64,000 nucleotides of DNA from Pirellulales bacterium (GTDB taxonomy: Bacteria; Planctomycetota; Planctomycetia; Pirellulales; JAEUIK01): NCBI GenBank assembly GCA_019636335.1, contig JAHBXR010000028.1, positions 1 to 64,000 on the forward strand, read 5' to 3'. Made by a program: the position numbers and the translations under genes. Within the stretch, counting starts at the first letter, position 1; every line of letters starts with the position of its first letter. This document shows, in pieces, positions 53,161 through 63,500 of the stretch. The notes beneath the pieces are model-generated. The model did not search any database. It was not told the DNA's origin and was given only the letters and a program-made list of their open reading frames with translations.

Positions 53161-54285
53161 TCATTCCCTGGGAGGATTCTTTCGATTTTGCTTGTGCCAC
53201 TGATCGCGACGGGCAAGCTTGCAGATCTCGTGAGCTGCCTCGGCCAGCGATCGATCCTGGGCGAGCTCGGACGCGATGCGACCGCAGGCATGGAGCACGG
53301 TCGTATGATCGCGCCCGCCGTAGTAGCGGCCGATCTCGCTCAAGCTCGCCCCGCTCCAGCGACGAGCCAGGTACATGCCCATGCTGCGAGCCAAGGTCAC
53401 CCCTCGCCGGCGGGAAGGGCCGCGTACCTGCTCGAGATGCTCGGCAAAGTATTTCGCGCTGGCACGCGCCAGCGAGTCGATTGCCAAAGGAACCGTCTCG
53501 GCGCGCGAATCGAGCAAGGTGTGGGCGAGCGATTCTTCGATCGGCGCGCCTTCGTCCACCGCATGCTCTTGCTGGATGGCCGAAAGTTGCACGAGGGCCG
53601 CTTCGAGCTCGCGCGGCGAGGCAGCGAGTTGCCGCGCCAGCAGATCACGCGCAGCGGGCGAAAGCTGCACGCCGCGTTCGGCCGCCAGATCGTCGAGCAA
53701 CTCGCGACGCGAGGGTTCGTCAGGTGGGGCCAGCGTCACGACCAATCCCGCGTCGAGCCGCGCGGCCAGCGCCGGGATGAGGCCCCGTGTCTCCGCCGGA
53801 GCATGACGGAGCGAGACTAATACCAGCCCCCCCGCATCGCGCACAGCGTCGATCGTGCGGCAAAGCTCTTCTTGGGCCATGTTTTTGCCGGCGATCAGGT
53901 GTACGTCTTCGATGGCCAGCACGCGCACGTCACGCACGCGCGGCCGAAATTCGTCGAGCGATTGCACGTCGATCGCCTCGGCATATTCGCGGGCGAAGTC
54001 GACGGCCACGATCTGCACGACTTGCGTCGCGGGCAACAGCCGGCGATGCTCGGCCACGAGCCCCGACAGCAGGTGCGACTTGCCCAGTCCAGGCGCGCCG
54101 CAAAAGACGAGCGGGTTGTAAGGTTGTCGCGCGGGAGGCAACGCCGCCAGCACGGCGACGGCGGCGACGCGGTTCTCGTTCCCGACGACGAAGGGGCGCA
54201 TCGCGGCGTCGCGAGAACGGCCGCGCGCAGCAGCCGCGCCCGAGGCGCGTCCCGACAAGGGGATCCGAAGCACACCGTTCGTCAC
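53161..54285 (-). CDS. dnaA: Chromosomal replication initiator DnaA, short N-terminus (374 aa)
   Basis: The AAA+ domain shows FVVGNENRVAA, Walker A CGAPGLGKSHLL (about 62-73), Walker B VLAIEDVHLIAG and the C-terminal helix-turn-helix with the diagnostic DnaA signature GRYYGGRDHTTVLHACGRI. The first block of standard DnaA (domain I, DnaB contact) is not visible: only about 30 residues precede the AAA+ region. A GTG at 54285 was chosen because upstream frame to 54429 is non-protein-like. Length 374 against about 450-470 for typical DnaA. Its place next to the putative origin, dnaN, dciA and gyrB confirms the identity. Confidence 0.9.
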   Translation of the reverse strand: MTNGVLRIPLSGRASGAAAARGRSRDAAMRPFVVGNENRVAAVAVLAALPPARQPYNPLVFCGAPGLGKSHLLSGLVAEHRRLLPATQVVQIVAVDFAREYAEAIDVQSLDEFRPRVRDVRVLAIEDVHLIAGKNMAQEELCRTIDAVRDAGGLVLVSLRHAPAETRGLIPALAARLDAGLVVTLAPPDEPSRRELLDDLAAERGVQLSPAARDLLARQLAASPRELEAALVQLSAIQQEHAVDEGAPIEESLAHTLLDSRAETVPLAIDSLARASAKYFAEHLEQVRGPSRRRGVTLARSMGMYLARRWSGASLSEIGRYYGGRDHTTVLHACGRIASELAQDRSLAEAAHEICKLARRDQWHKQNRKNPPRE

Positions 54286-54442
54286 TGCGGGTCCGTCCCA
54301 CGCGCCTTGGTTCAGGCGCCAATTTCGACAGGATTCGCATGCCTGGATTGACCGGCGAAAGGCACCCCACCGCGACCGCGCGTTGGGTGTCTTTCGAAGC
54401 CCCCTGCGAACCCACAAAAACCGCTTCAAAAAGGCCGCCGCA

Positions 54443-55651
54443 TTATAGCGAATGGTGGGTCGTCCGGCGAGCCGCGCCGGCTGAATTTCGAGCCCGTTTC
54501 GCCCCTTGCAGATGGCGGCAAACCTGGGCGATTTTCTCGAGCGCCTGCTCGACCTCGGCAGCCGTCGTCGTCCCCCCCAGGCTCAGCCGCAGGGCGCTCT
54601 CGAGGAGGGGTTCTGCGCAGCCCGCCGCCACGAGCGCCGGCGCGGGTTCACTCGACCCGCTCGCACAGGCCGAACCGGTCGAAACAGCAACCCCGGCTAG
54701 GTCCAGTGCCAGCAGCAGGGCCTGGCGATCGAGCCCCACCAGGCTGACGCACGTTGTATGGGGGAGCCGGGCAACCTGCTCGCCGTGAATGACGGCCTGG
54801 GGCCAAATCTGGCGCAGGCCTGCTTCCAACCGCTGGCGCAGCTCGCTGAGGCGCTGTTGCCGCGCGGATCGCTCCTGTTGCCAGCCTTCCAGGGCGCACC
54901 GCATCCCCACCGCCAGCGCCACCGATTCCGTACCAGGGCGAAGACCCCCCTGCTGGAAACCACCGAAGAGCAGCGGCTCGAGCGAGACCTCGGGCCGCAC
55001 GACAAGCACGCCGACGCCGGGGGGGCCGTGAAACTTGTGGGCACTGGCCGAAAGGGCGGCCACGCCCAAGGCGCGGAAGTCGACGTCGATCTTGCCCACC
55101 CCTTGGACGGCGTCGGTGAACAGCGGCACGTTCCGCGCACGGCAGAGTGCGGAGAGCTCGGCGATCGGTTGCAGGATGCCGGTGTCGTTGTTGCCCAGCA
55201 TGACGGCCACCAGGCGACCGCCAGGCTGAATCAACTCAGCGGCCGCCGCGAGATCGAGAATACCGTCGCGCGTGACGGGCAACGTGACGACCTGCTCGCC
55301 CCGCCGCCGCAGTTGCTCGGCCACTCCGGCGACGCTTGGGTGCTCGATGGCGGAAACGTAGATCGCCCCAGTCACGTTGGGGTTGAGCCCTCGCAGGGCG
55401 AGATTGTTGGCCTCGGTGGCGCCGCTGGTGAAGAGGATGCGGTCGCCGCGATGCGTGTCGACGTCGACCCCCAGGATTCGCCCGATCGTTTCCCGCGCGG
55501 CTTCGATCGTTTGGCGCGCGTGGCGTCCGGCGGCATGTTGACTGGCCGGGTTGCCATAGCCGGCGGCGGCACACTCGGCCATCGCCTCTGCCACCTGGGG
55601 CAAGAGGGGGGTCGTGGCGTTGTGATCGAGATAGATTTGGTCGCCGGTCAT
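54443..55651 (-). CDS. Cysteine desulfurase, NifS/IscS type (402 aa)
   Basis: The family pattern is complete: QIYLDHNATTPLLPQVAEAM, FTSGATEANNLALRGL, ALSASAHKFHGPPGVGVLVV with the PLP-lysine, and VSTGSACASGSSEP with the catalytic Cys. It converts cysteine to alanine and transfers the sulfane sulfur to scaffold proteins for Fe-S clusters. The ATG at 55651 begins MTGDQIYLDH; an upstream frame reaching 55750 is Arg/Cys-rich and not conserved. It is not clustered with isc or suf genes. Confidence 0.93.
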   Translation of the reverse strand: MTGDQIYLDHNATTPLLPQVAEAMAECAAAGYGNPASQHAAGRHARQTIEAARETIGRILGVDVDTHRGDRILFTSGATEANNLALRGLNPNVTGAIYVSAIEHPSVAGVAEQLRRRGEQVVTLPVTRDGILDLAAAAELIQPGGRLVAVMLGNNDTGILQPIAELSALCRARNVPLFTDAVQGVGKIDVDFRALGVAALSASAHKFHGPPGVGVLVVRPEVSLEPLLFGGFQQGGLRPGTESVALAVGMRCALEGWQQERSARQQRLSELRQRLEAGLRQIWPQAVIHGEQVARLPHTTCVSLVGLDRQALLLALDLAGVAVSTGSACASGSSEPAPALVAAGCAEPLLESALRLSLGGTTTAAEVEQALEKIAQVCRHLQGAKRARNSAGAARRTTHHSL

Positions 55652-55699
55652 AGCGCCATTGTAGCAGCCAAGACAACGCCGAGGGGCATGGCACGACGA

Positions 55700-55774
55700 G
55701 GGTGGCACCGACCATGTTGCGACTCTTGATCGGCCAAGTTTGGAGGTCACTCCGCAACATGATCGTTGCCACCC
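55700..55774. repeat. Hairpin-forming inverted repeat between oppC and nifS-like gene
   Basis: A 21-base arm at 55700-55720, starting GGGTGGCACCGACCATG, is inverted at 55754-55774 with 19 of 21 matches. The half-site TCGGTGCCACCC also appears at 45623-45634. It lies between the permease stop and the desulfurase start, both minus strand. It may act as a terminator or be another dispersed palindrome. Confidence 0.6.
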
Positions 55775-55817
55775 TGGGTTTGCGCGGCCACGTTAGTTTC
55801 GCGGTGAGAAGAAGGCT

Positions 55818-56951
55818 CTACCGGCCGGGGTCTTGGATTCTTGGGTCGGTGGCGTCTTGGATGCCTTCGCCGATCAGGTTGTAAGCCAACACGGCGAGGA
55901 AGATGGCGGTGCCGGGAAAGACGATCAGCCACCAGAGCTGGTAGTTCGATCGACCGGCGCTGAGCAGCGTGCCCCAACTGGGGTTCGGCGGCGGGGCGCC
56001 GAAGCCGAGAAAGCTGAGGGCGGCCTCGGTCAGAATGGCCGACGCGATGCCGAAGCTGATCGGCACCAGAATCGGCGCCAGCGCGTTGGGCAGGATGTAG
56101 CGGAGCATGATGCGCAAGCGCGAGACGCCGATCGACTGCGCGGCGATGACAAAGTCGGCGTCGCGCAACTTCATGAACTCGGCGCGCGTCAGGCGCGCGA
56201 TCGAGGTCCAGCCGGTGCAGCCGAGGATGGCCATCAGGTGCCAGATCGAGGGGCGCTCGAGGATGGCGATCAGCGCCAGGATCAGCACCAGCGACGGAAT
56301 GCACATCACCAGCTCGATCACGCGGCTCAGGGCCATATCGGCCCAGCCGCCGAAGTAGCCGGCGATGGCACCGACGGTAATGCCGATGGCGGCGGCGATG
56401 CCCATCGAGACGAAGCCGACGGAGAGGGCGATCGTGGTGCCATGCACCATCTGGGCGAAGACGTCGAAGCCCTGCTGGTCGGCGCCGAACATGTTGTGGC
56501 GATTCGGCCGCCCCTGATCGCCGGTGGGATTGCCCGGTTGGTCGGGCCATTCCCCCTCGCGCACGCGGCGGTAGGGATCCTGGTAGACGAGTGGCCAGAT
56601 GGCCCAACTGTCGGGATCGTTCTTCTTCAGGTTCTCGGGGTAAATCTTGCGGAATTTGTCCTTGTAGAAGATGCCATCGGGGTCTTCCCAGTTGCGGTTG
56701 AAGTAGCCGAGAGCGGGGAAGTAGAGCTGGCCCTTGTATTTGCAGACGATCGGCTTCGTGCCGGCGATGGCGGGGGCGAAGATGGCTACGATGGTGAGAA
56801 AAATCACATAGCCCAGCGCGATCATCGCCAGCTTGCGGCGACGAAAGCGGAGCCAGGCCTCGGCCCAGAAGCCGCGCGAACGCACGACCGGCGCCGCACT
56901 GGGGGCGGGCGCGGGAGCAGGCGGTTCGAGGGTCGTGGCGGGGGGTGACAT
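55818..56951 (-). CDS. Oligopeptide ABC transporter permease, DppC/OppC type (377 aa)
   Basis: N-terminal membrane segment after a Pro/Ala tail (residues 1-30), then an extended soluble insert (about 60-150) and five further helices with the EAA motif in RADEF-like form around SIARLTRAEFMKLRDADFVI and ALAPILVPISFGIASAIL. The C-terminus has LSFLGFGAPPPNPSWGTLLS, the DppC family block. It forms the inner-membrane channel with the next permease. It is 30 bases downstream of the DppB-type gene. Confidence 0.9.
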   Translation of the reverse strand: MSPPATTLEPPAPAPAPSAAPVVRSRGFWAEAWLRFRRRKLAMIALGYVIFLTIVAIFAPAIAGTKPIVCKYKGQLYFPALGYFNRNWEDPDGIFYKDKFRKIYPENLKKNDPDSWAIWPLVYQDPYRRVREGEWPDQPGNPTGDQGRPNRHNMFGADQQGFDVFAQMVHGTTIALSVGFVSMGIAAAIGITVGAIAGYFGGWADMALSRVIELVMCIPSLVLILALIAILERPSIWHLMAILGCTGWTSIARLTRAEFMKLRDADFVIAAQSIGVSRLRIMLRYILPNALAPILVPISFGIASAILTEAALSFLGFGAPPPNPSWGTLLSAGRSNYQLWWLIVFPGTAIFLAVLAYNLIGEGIQDATDPRIQDPGR

Positions 56952-56981
56952 CGAGCGTAACGTGAAGGATCCAGAGACGGT

Positions 56982-57962
56982 TTACGAGTAGCGGACGCGC
57001 GGATCGACGATGGCGTAGAGCATGTCGGCCAGCAGTTGCGCGACGAGGGTGAGCAACGAAAAGATGAGCGTCAGGCCCATGATCGTCGGGTAATCGCGCT
57101 CGCGGATCGACTCGAAGAAGAGGCGGCCCATGCCGGGCCAGGAAAAGATCTGCTCCAGGATCACCGAGCCGCTCAAGAGGGATGGCAACGTCAGCCCGAG
57201 CAGCGTGACGAAGGGGATGAGCGTATTGCGGAAGGCGTGATGCACGACGATGCGCAAGGGAGAGACCCCTTTGGCCCGGGCGGTGCGGATGTAGTCCTGC
57301 TTCATCACCTCCATCATGTTCGAGCGGATGAAGCGGCTTTCCATCGCCAATCCGCCGTAGGTGTAGCAGATGACGGGCAGCAGTGCGTGCCGGAAGAGAT
57401 CCCAGGACTTGTCGAGAGTCGACATGTGTGCATAGTCGTCAGAGACCATGCCGAACAACGGCAGCCAGCCGAGCTTCACGGCGAAGATGATTTGGAGAAA
57501 CAGCGCGGCGACGAAGGCCGGAAACGAGTAGAGCATGTACAAGAAGAGACTGAACGCGCGTTCGTCGGTCTTGCCGTTGCGCACCGTGGCGTAGAGGCCC
57601 AGGGGGATCGACAGCAGGTACGCGAGCACGAGCGACGTGAGCGAAATCGTCAGAGTCGGCGCGATGCGCTCTCGAATCAGGCGCGACACGGGTTGCTTGC
57701 GCGAGATGGATCGCCCCAGATCGAGCCGCGCGACATTGCTCAACCACTTGAAGTAGGCGACATGAACTTGATCGTTGAGTCCGAACTGCTCGCGCATGCG
57801 CTCGATTTCTTGTTTGTTGAGCGCGCGGCCGGGGTCCATTTGCTCGAGGGCGAAGACGGTGGGATCGCCCGGCATGAAACGGATCAGGCCATAGATGGCA
57901 AAAGTGATCAACAAGAGTGTCAGCGCACCGATGAGCAGACGGCGGATCACGTAGCTGAGCAT
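56982..57962 (-). CDS. Oligopeptide ABC transporter permease, DppB/OppB type (326 aa)
   Basis: The DppB start MLSYVIRRLLIGALTLLLIT leads to the binding-protein-dependent permease domain. The EAA loop MMEVMKQDYIRTARAKGVSP and the C-terminal IFSWPGMGRLFFESIRERDY are diagnostic. It partners with the DppC-type permease and the substrate-binding protein upstream by 70 bases. No ATPase gene (DppD/DppF) is adjacent. Confidence 0.92.
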   Translation of the reverse strand: MLSYVIRRLLIGALTLLLITFAIYGLIRFMPGDPTVFALEQMDPGRALNKQEIERMREQFGLNDQVHVAYFKWLSNVARLDLGRSISRKQPVSRLIRERIAPTLTISLTSLVLAYLLSIPLGLYATVRNGKTDERAFSLFLYMLYSFPAFVAALFLQIIFAVKLGWLPLFGMVSDDYAHMSTLDKSWDLFRHALLPVICYTYGGLAMESRFIRSNMMEVMKQDYIRTARAKGVSPLRIVVHHAFRNTLIPFVTLLGLTLPSLLSGSVILEQIFSWPGMGRLFFESIRERDYPTIMGLTLIFSLLTLVAQLLADMLYAIVDPRVRYS

Positions 57963-58032
57963 GACGGTGGGCTGCGTGAAGGGTGTGCGTTCAGACTGCG
58001 GATGGGCTACAGGTACTACGCAGCGGACCTGG

Positions 58033-60006
58033 TTATTGGGCAGTGGACCAGATGGCGTCGAACCCGGGGCCGTAGTTGTAGGGTCCGCGCGGGCTGAACA
58101 TGTAGCCGCGCAGATTTTTGTTGAAACCGTAAAACGAACTCTGAAAAAAGAGGAACGTGTACGGTTGATCTTTGTAGATCAGCTCGTGGATCTTGGCGTA
58201 GATGGCGGCGCGCTTTTCCCGGTCAAACTCGCGGCGACCCTGCTCGAAGAGCTTGTCGACCTCGGGATTCGAGTAGTTGACGAAGTTGCGCGCCTCGCCC
58301 GTCGCCCAGACATTCTCGGCCGTGTCGGGATCGGCTCCGGTGCCCCAGCCGCCGAAGTTCGCCTCGAATTTGTGCAGCAGTAAGCGCTCTTGCAGCACGG
58401 TCGTTTCGAGCGGCGTGACATTGCAGATGACGCCGATCTGGTCGAGGTTCTCCTTGAGCAGATTGCAGATCTTGATGCGCTCGGGCACGTTGGCGACGAG
58501 CAGATTGAACTCGAAGCGGACCATCTTGCCGCCGATCTCCTTATCGCGGACGCCATCGCCGTCGTGGTCCTCCCAGCCCGCCTCGTCGAGGAGTTGCTCG
58601 GCCTTGTCGAGGTCCTGGGTGAAGGGGGGCGCCGGGTTCTGGGGGGCCATCCAGGCGGTGTGATGGAAGATGCCATTCGACGGCTCGTTCAAACCGTAGA
58701 GCAGGTTGTCGAGCAGTTCGGTGTGATCGAACGCATACGACATGGCCGTCCGCACGCGCACATCCTTGAACAGGGGTGAGGAATTGTTCCAGCCGAAGTA
58801 GAAATAGAGCCACTCGAGTCCCGTGGCCTTCGTGTTGCGACGGTAGAAGTCGTCGTTCTCGGTTTGGGTCTTCCACTGCTCGGGGGTCAATTCGAGATCG
58901 TCGATATCGCCATTCTTGATCGCCAGGAGGGCCGTGTTGTTGTCTTCGATAATGCGAAAACGGATGGTCTTGAAGTAGGGCTTGTGGCGGACCTGCTTGC
59001 CCTCGTGCATGTACCATTCGTCGCGGCGTTCGAGGACGATTTCTTGTCCCCGCACACGGCTTTTGATCTGGTAGGGGCCGTTCACGATGGGGGAGTTTTC
59101 GAGCCGTACGTGCTCGTCGGAGTTTTGCAGGCTGGGATCGGCGTCGAGGGTCTTTTCGTAGATGTGCTTCGGCACGATGGGAAAGTTGACGTTCCAGATG
59201 TTCGTGGCCAGCGGTTCTTTGTGAAAATAGACCAGCGTGTAGTCGTCGTAGGCCTCGACCCAGCGAATCTTGTCCGTGCCGGAGCGCACCGCGGGGATCG
59301 GCACGCGGGGGTCCATGATCGTCTGGAAGCTGAAGACGACGTCGTGGGCCGTGACCGGCGTGCCGTCCGACCAGGTGAGGTCGCTGCGGATGACGACCTT
59401 GTCGTACATGTAATCGTCGCTCGTCTGCCACGATTCGACCGTCGACGATACGGCGAAGGGGGTCATGTTCCAGTCAAAGCCGAACAGCCCGGCGCCGGTC
59501 ATGCCGATGACGTCGAACTCCGCCGTCGAGCTGATCATGATCGGGTTCGTGCTCTTCACGTCGCCACGCAGCCAGCGATTGATCGTGGCGTTGTAGTTCA
59601 CGTCGGCGTCGCTTTCTGGGGGGCGTCCCAGGGCGCTTAAGATCTTGTCGTTGGCCTCTTCCGAGGTGTTGCGTAGCTTGAGGGCTTCCTCGACCGTGGC
59701 GAGCTTTGGTTGCTGGGCCAGGTACGTCTTGTACTGCTCGAGCGAATCGACCGGCGTGTGATCGATCCAGCTCACCTTGTCGTTGAGCTCGGCGAGCGTG
59801 GGGGCATCGAACGGCTCGAGCGTCGTCGGCTGCTCGGGGGTGGCGGGGGTCTGCTGTGCGTCGTCGCGCAGCTCGGTGGCCTCGGTCGTGTTGGGCGCGT
59901 CGCTGGGCTTGCCGCCGCAACCGGCTTGTAGAACCAAGAGACCCATCGCCACCAACCAGGCCAATCGCTGGGCCGAGAGCTTGCCAACAGGGGAAGAGAG
60001 GGTCAT
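58033..60006 (-). CDS. Family 5 peptide/solute-binding lipoprotein (657 aa)
   Basis: The lipobox LLVLQAGC ends the signal peptide (residues 15-30), then an Asp/Glu/Thr-rich linker leads to the SBP_bac_5 domain: TWSDGTPVTAHDVVFSFQTI, NGPYQIKSRVRGQEIVLERR, AMSYAFDHTELLDNLLYG and KAEQLLDEAGWEDHDGDGVR are its standard blocks. It binds peptides or similar oligomers in the periplasm for the two permeases downstream. The ATG at 60006 has AAAGGA upstream; one at 60018 gives a four-residue longer form. The 657-residue length is above the usual 500-550 because of an acidic linker. Confidence 0.9.
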   Translation of the reverse strand: MTLSSPVGKLSAQRLAWLVAMGLLVLQAGCGGKPSDAPNTTEATELRDDAQQTPATPEQPTTLEPFDAPTLAELNDKVSWIDHTPVDSLEQYKTYLAQQPKLATVEEALKLRNTSEEANDKILSALGRPPESDADVNYNATINRWLRGDVKSTNPIMISSTAEFDVIGMTGAGLFGFDWNMTPFAVSSTVESWQTSDDYMYDKVVIRSDLTWSDGTPVTAHDVVFSFQTIMDPRVPIPAVRSGTDKIRWVEAYDDYTLVYFHKEPLATNIWNVNFPIVPKHIYEKTLDADPSLQNSDEHVRLENSPIVNGPYQIKSRVRGQEIVLERRDEWYMHEGKQVRHKPYFKTIRFRIIEDNNTALLAIKNGDIDDLELTPEQWKTQTENDDFYRRNTKATGLEWLYFYFGWNNSSPLFKDVRVRTAMSYAFDHTELLDNLLYGLNEPSNGIFHHTAWMAPQNPAPPFTQDLDKAEQLLDEAGWEDHDGDGVRDKEIGGKMVRFEFNLLVANVPERIKICNLLKENLDQIGVICNVTPLETTVLQERLLLHKFEANFGGWGTGADPDTAENVWATGEARNFVNYSNPEVDKLFEQGRREFDREKRAAIYAKIHELIYKDQPYTFLFFQSSFYGFNKNLRGYMFSPRGPYNYGPGFDAIWSTAQ

Positions 60007-60581
60007 CGGTCCGGGCATCCTTTCTTCTCGGTCAACGATCGTGCCGCGAGGACCCAGTGGGCGTGCCGCGACAAATAAGAGATGTTTCGCCGGTGAGGGT
60101 GGCTTTCCGTGCCAGGGCGAGTGGGCTTCCTTACCAAACAAAGCTGCCATGTGCTCTCGCACCGTGCGAGCCTGGGCTGCGTATGCAAACGGGGGGGAAC
60201 TTCCCTCGTCCGGCGAGGCGAGGGCAGAGCTCGCACCGGGCCTCTGTCGAAGCAAAGGCATGCTACAGAATGGGTTGTGAACGGTCAAGTTACGGCCAAG
60301 CCGTGCGGAGTCCGCGCGGGAAAAGGCCCGCCGTCGCCGCACGATGCTCCCCCGCCAGGCATGGCCACAGAGGGCTGGCCGCTCGACGTAACTCCAAGCG
60401 CTGTCGCTACCTCGTGTTGCCCGGTAGGGACTGTGTCGTTACTCTATGCGGGGATTTTTCGCCTTGAAATTTGCCCGTTGCCGCCCGGAAGAAGACCTGG
60501 GGGCGACGTCCGAGATTGCCGTAAATCCATCTGAAATCCGCGCTCGGCGAGATCGAGCCCGTTTCGGTTCGGGAGATTGCT

Positions 60582-63500
60582 ATGTCTTTGTCGTACCCGG
60601 TCGCACATCAGCGCACCGTGTTGTGGGTGGTGCTGGTCCTCGTCGCGATTTCGCTCGGGCACGCGCCTGCCGCGTTCGCCTGGCAAGAGTCGGGAGATGC
60701 ACAGTGGATTTGGGCGCCCGATCAGCAGCCGGGAGAGATTCCGCCGGGAACGGTCTACTTCCGCCGCGTGTTCAACGAGAACGACCCCGAGCGCGGACAG
60801 GTCGAGATCACCTGTGACGACGCCTTCACGCTGTATGTCAACGGTCGCGAAGTCGCCAGCGACGCGGACTGGCACACGATGAAGATCTATGACATTCACA
60901 AGTATCTCTCCAAGGGGCGTAACGTCGTCGCTGTGCGGGCCGAGAACAGTACGGGGGGGGATGCCGGTCTGGTGGCGCTCGTGACCGTGAAGCGCCGCGG
61001 GGGGGCGGACGTCTCTTATTCGACAAACGATCAATGGCGCGTCTCGACCGAAGAAATCGCCGGTTGGGAACAGCGCGGCTTCAAGGATGGCGACTGGGAA
61101 AAAGCGGTCTCGCTGGGTGAATTCGGCCGCACGGAGCCCTGGGGCAATCAGGTCTCGCACCCCGGTGGAAACTCGGGACGCTTCAAGACGCCTCCCAATT
61201 TTGCCGTCGAGCGCGTCGCGTCGCCGCAGGCCACTGGCGGCATCGTGGCGATGGCCTTCAACGAACGGGGCGAGATCATCGCCTCGCAGGAGCGCGGCCC
61301 GCTGTTGATCGTGCGCGATGCCGATGGCGACGGTGTGCCCGAGGCCGTGTCGACCTATTGCGACCTGGTCAAGAATTGCCAGGGCATCCTGCCGCTCAAT
61401 GGCATGGTCTTCGCCGTGGGGAGCGGCCCCGAAGGCGTCGGCATGTATCGCATCGAGGATGAGAACCGTGATGGCACGGGAGACAAGGCGACCAAGCTCC
61501 TCAGCTTCAAAGGAGACATGGGGGAGCACGGTCCGCACGCGCCGGTCCTGGGCCCGGACGGGCTGATCTATGTGATGCTCGGCAACCACACGGCGCCGGA
61601 CGGAGTCGAATACGACCCCAGGAGCCAGCATCACCATTATTACGAGGGTGATCTGCTCCAGCCGAAGTATGAAGATGCCGGCGGCCACGCCGTGGGAATC
61701 AAGGCGCCGGGGGGCGTGGTCATTCGCACCGATATTGCGGGCTCATTCGTCGAGCTCTACACGGGGGGCTTCCGCAATGCGTACGACATGGCGTTCAATG
61801 CCCGGGGCGATCTCTTCACGTTCGACTCCGACATGGAGTGGGACGAAGGGCTCCCGTGGTATCGCCCGACGCGCGTGAATCACTGTATTCCGGGGGCCGA
61901 ATTCGGCTGGCGGAGTGGCTGGTCGAAGTGGCCCGACTACTTTGTCGATAGTCTACCGTCGACGATCGACATCGGGCGCGGTTCGCCCACGGGGGTGGAG
62001 TTCTACAACCATCGCAACTTCCCGACCCGCTATCAGGACGCGTTCTTCATGGCCGACTGGTCGATGGGGCGCATTCTGGCCGTCAAGATGCAGCCGGCGG
62101 GAGGGACGTATCAGGCCCGCACGGAAGTCTTTCTCACGGGTCGTCCGCTGAACGTGACCGATGTGGCCGTGGGACCCGACGGTGGGCTTTACTTTTCCAC
62201 CGGCGGGCGCGGCACCGAGGGGGGCATCTATCGCGTGGTGTACACAGGCAAGATTCCCCCACCTCCGGAATCGAAGGGGGTGATGCAGGCGATTCGTCAG
62301 CCGCAGTTGCAGAGCGCCTGGGGACGGGATCGCGTGGCGGTGCTCAAGCGCGAAGTCGGCACCGACTGGGACCGGCAGCTTCCGCTGCTGGCCGCCGATC
62401 CGAAGTTGCCGGCGCTCGATCGCGTCCGTGCGCTCGACCTGATGCAGCTCGTAGGTCCCTTCCCCACGAGCGACCTGCTCGTGAGGCTCTCGACCGATAC
62501 GAACGCCGACGTGCGTGCCAAGGCGGCCACGCTGATGGGCATTCACTACGACGATGCCACGAACGCGCGACTGGTCGAGTTGTTGGGCGATGCCGATCCG
62601 ACGGTGCGCCGTCGGACGTGCGAGTCGCTGGTCGCCGTGGGGCATCAGGCGCCGGTCGAGAAGCTGATCGCCCTGTTGAACGACCCGAATCGCTTCGTCG
62701 CGTGGTCGGCGCGTCGGGCACTCGAGCAGGTGCCGCAAGATCAATGGAAAGACGCGGTGCTCGGCACGGACAAGCCGCGCCAGTTCGTCGAGGGGGTCAC
62801 CGCCCTGCTGGTGCTCGAACCAGATCGTGAGACGGCCGAGCAGATCATCTCCGGTGTCGGTCGCCTGATGCGTGGCTTCGTGAATGATGCGGACTTCATC
62901 GGCCTGTTGCGCGTGGCGCAAGTGGCGCTGAATCGCGGTGGACTGACGGGGGACGACGTGCCCGAGTTCCGCCGCCAGTTGGCCGAGGAGTATCCCTCGC
63001 TCGAGCCGCGGATGAATCGTGAACTGGTGCGCTTGCTCGTCTATCTGCAAGCGACCGATGCGTTGCAGCGCATGAGCGACGAATTGGCGCGGGCCGATAA
63101 TCCCCTGGCCGAGAAGATTCATCTCGGCACGCATCTGCGGTTCATGAACGAAGGTTGGACGACGCGGCAGAAGCTCGACCTGTTGCGGTTCTACGAGTTT
63201 GCTCGCTCGCAACCGGGGGGGCACAGCTACAAGGGCTACATGGACAACTTCGGCCGAGACTTCGTGGCGCTGATGACCGAGGACGAGAAGGAGGAGATCC
63301 TGGCGCATGGGGCCGAGATGCCCACGGCGGCGCTGGCGGTGATCGCCAAGTTGCCGGCCGAAAACTCCCCCGAAGTGATCGATCAATTGATTGCGCTCGA
63401 TCGCGAGTTGGCGAGCGTCGATTCCGATTCGGCGAAGATGGTACAGACGGGCGTCGTGGCGGTGTTGGCCATCAGCCCCCATCCGGCGGCCATGTCCTAC

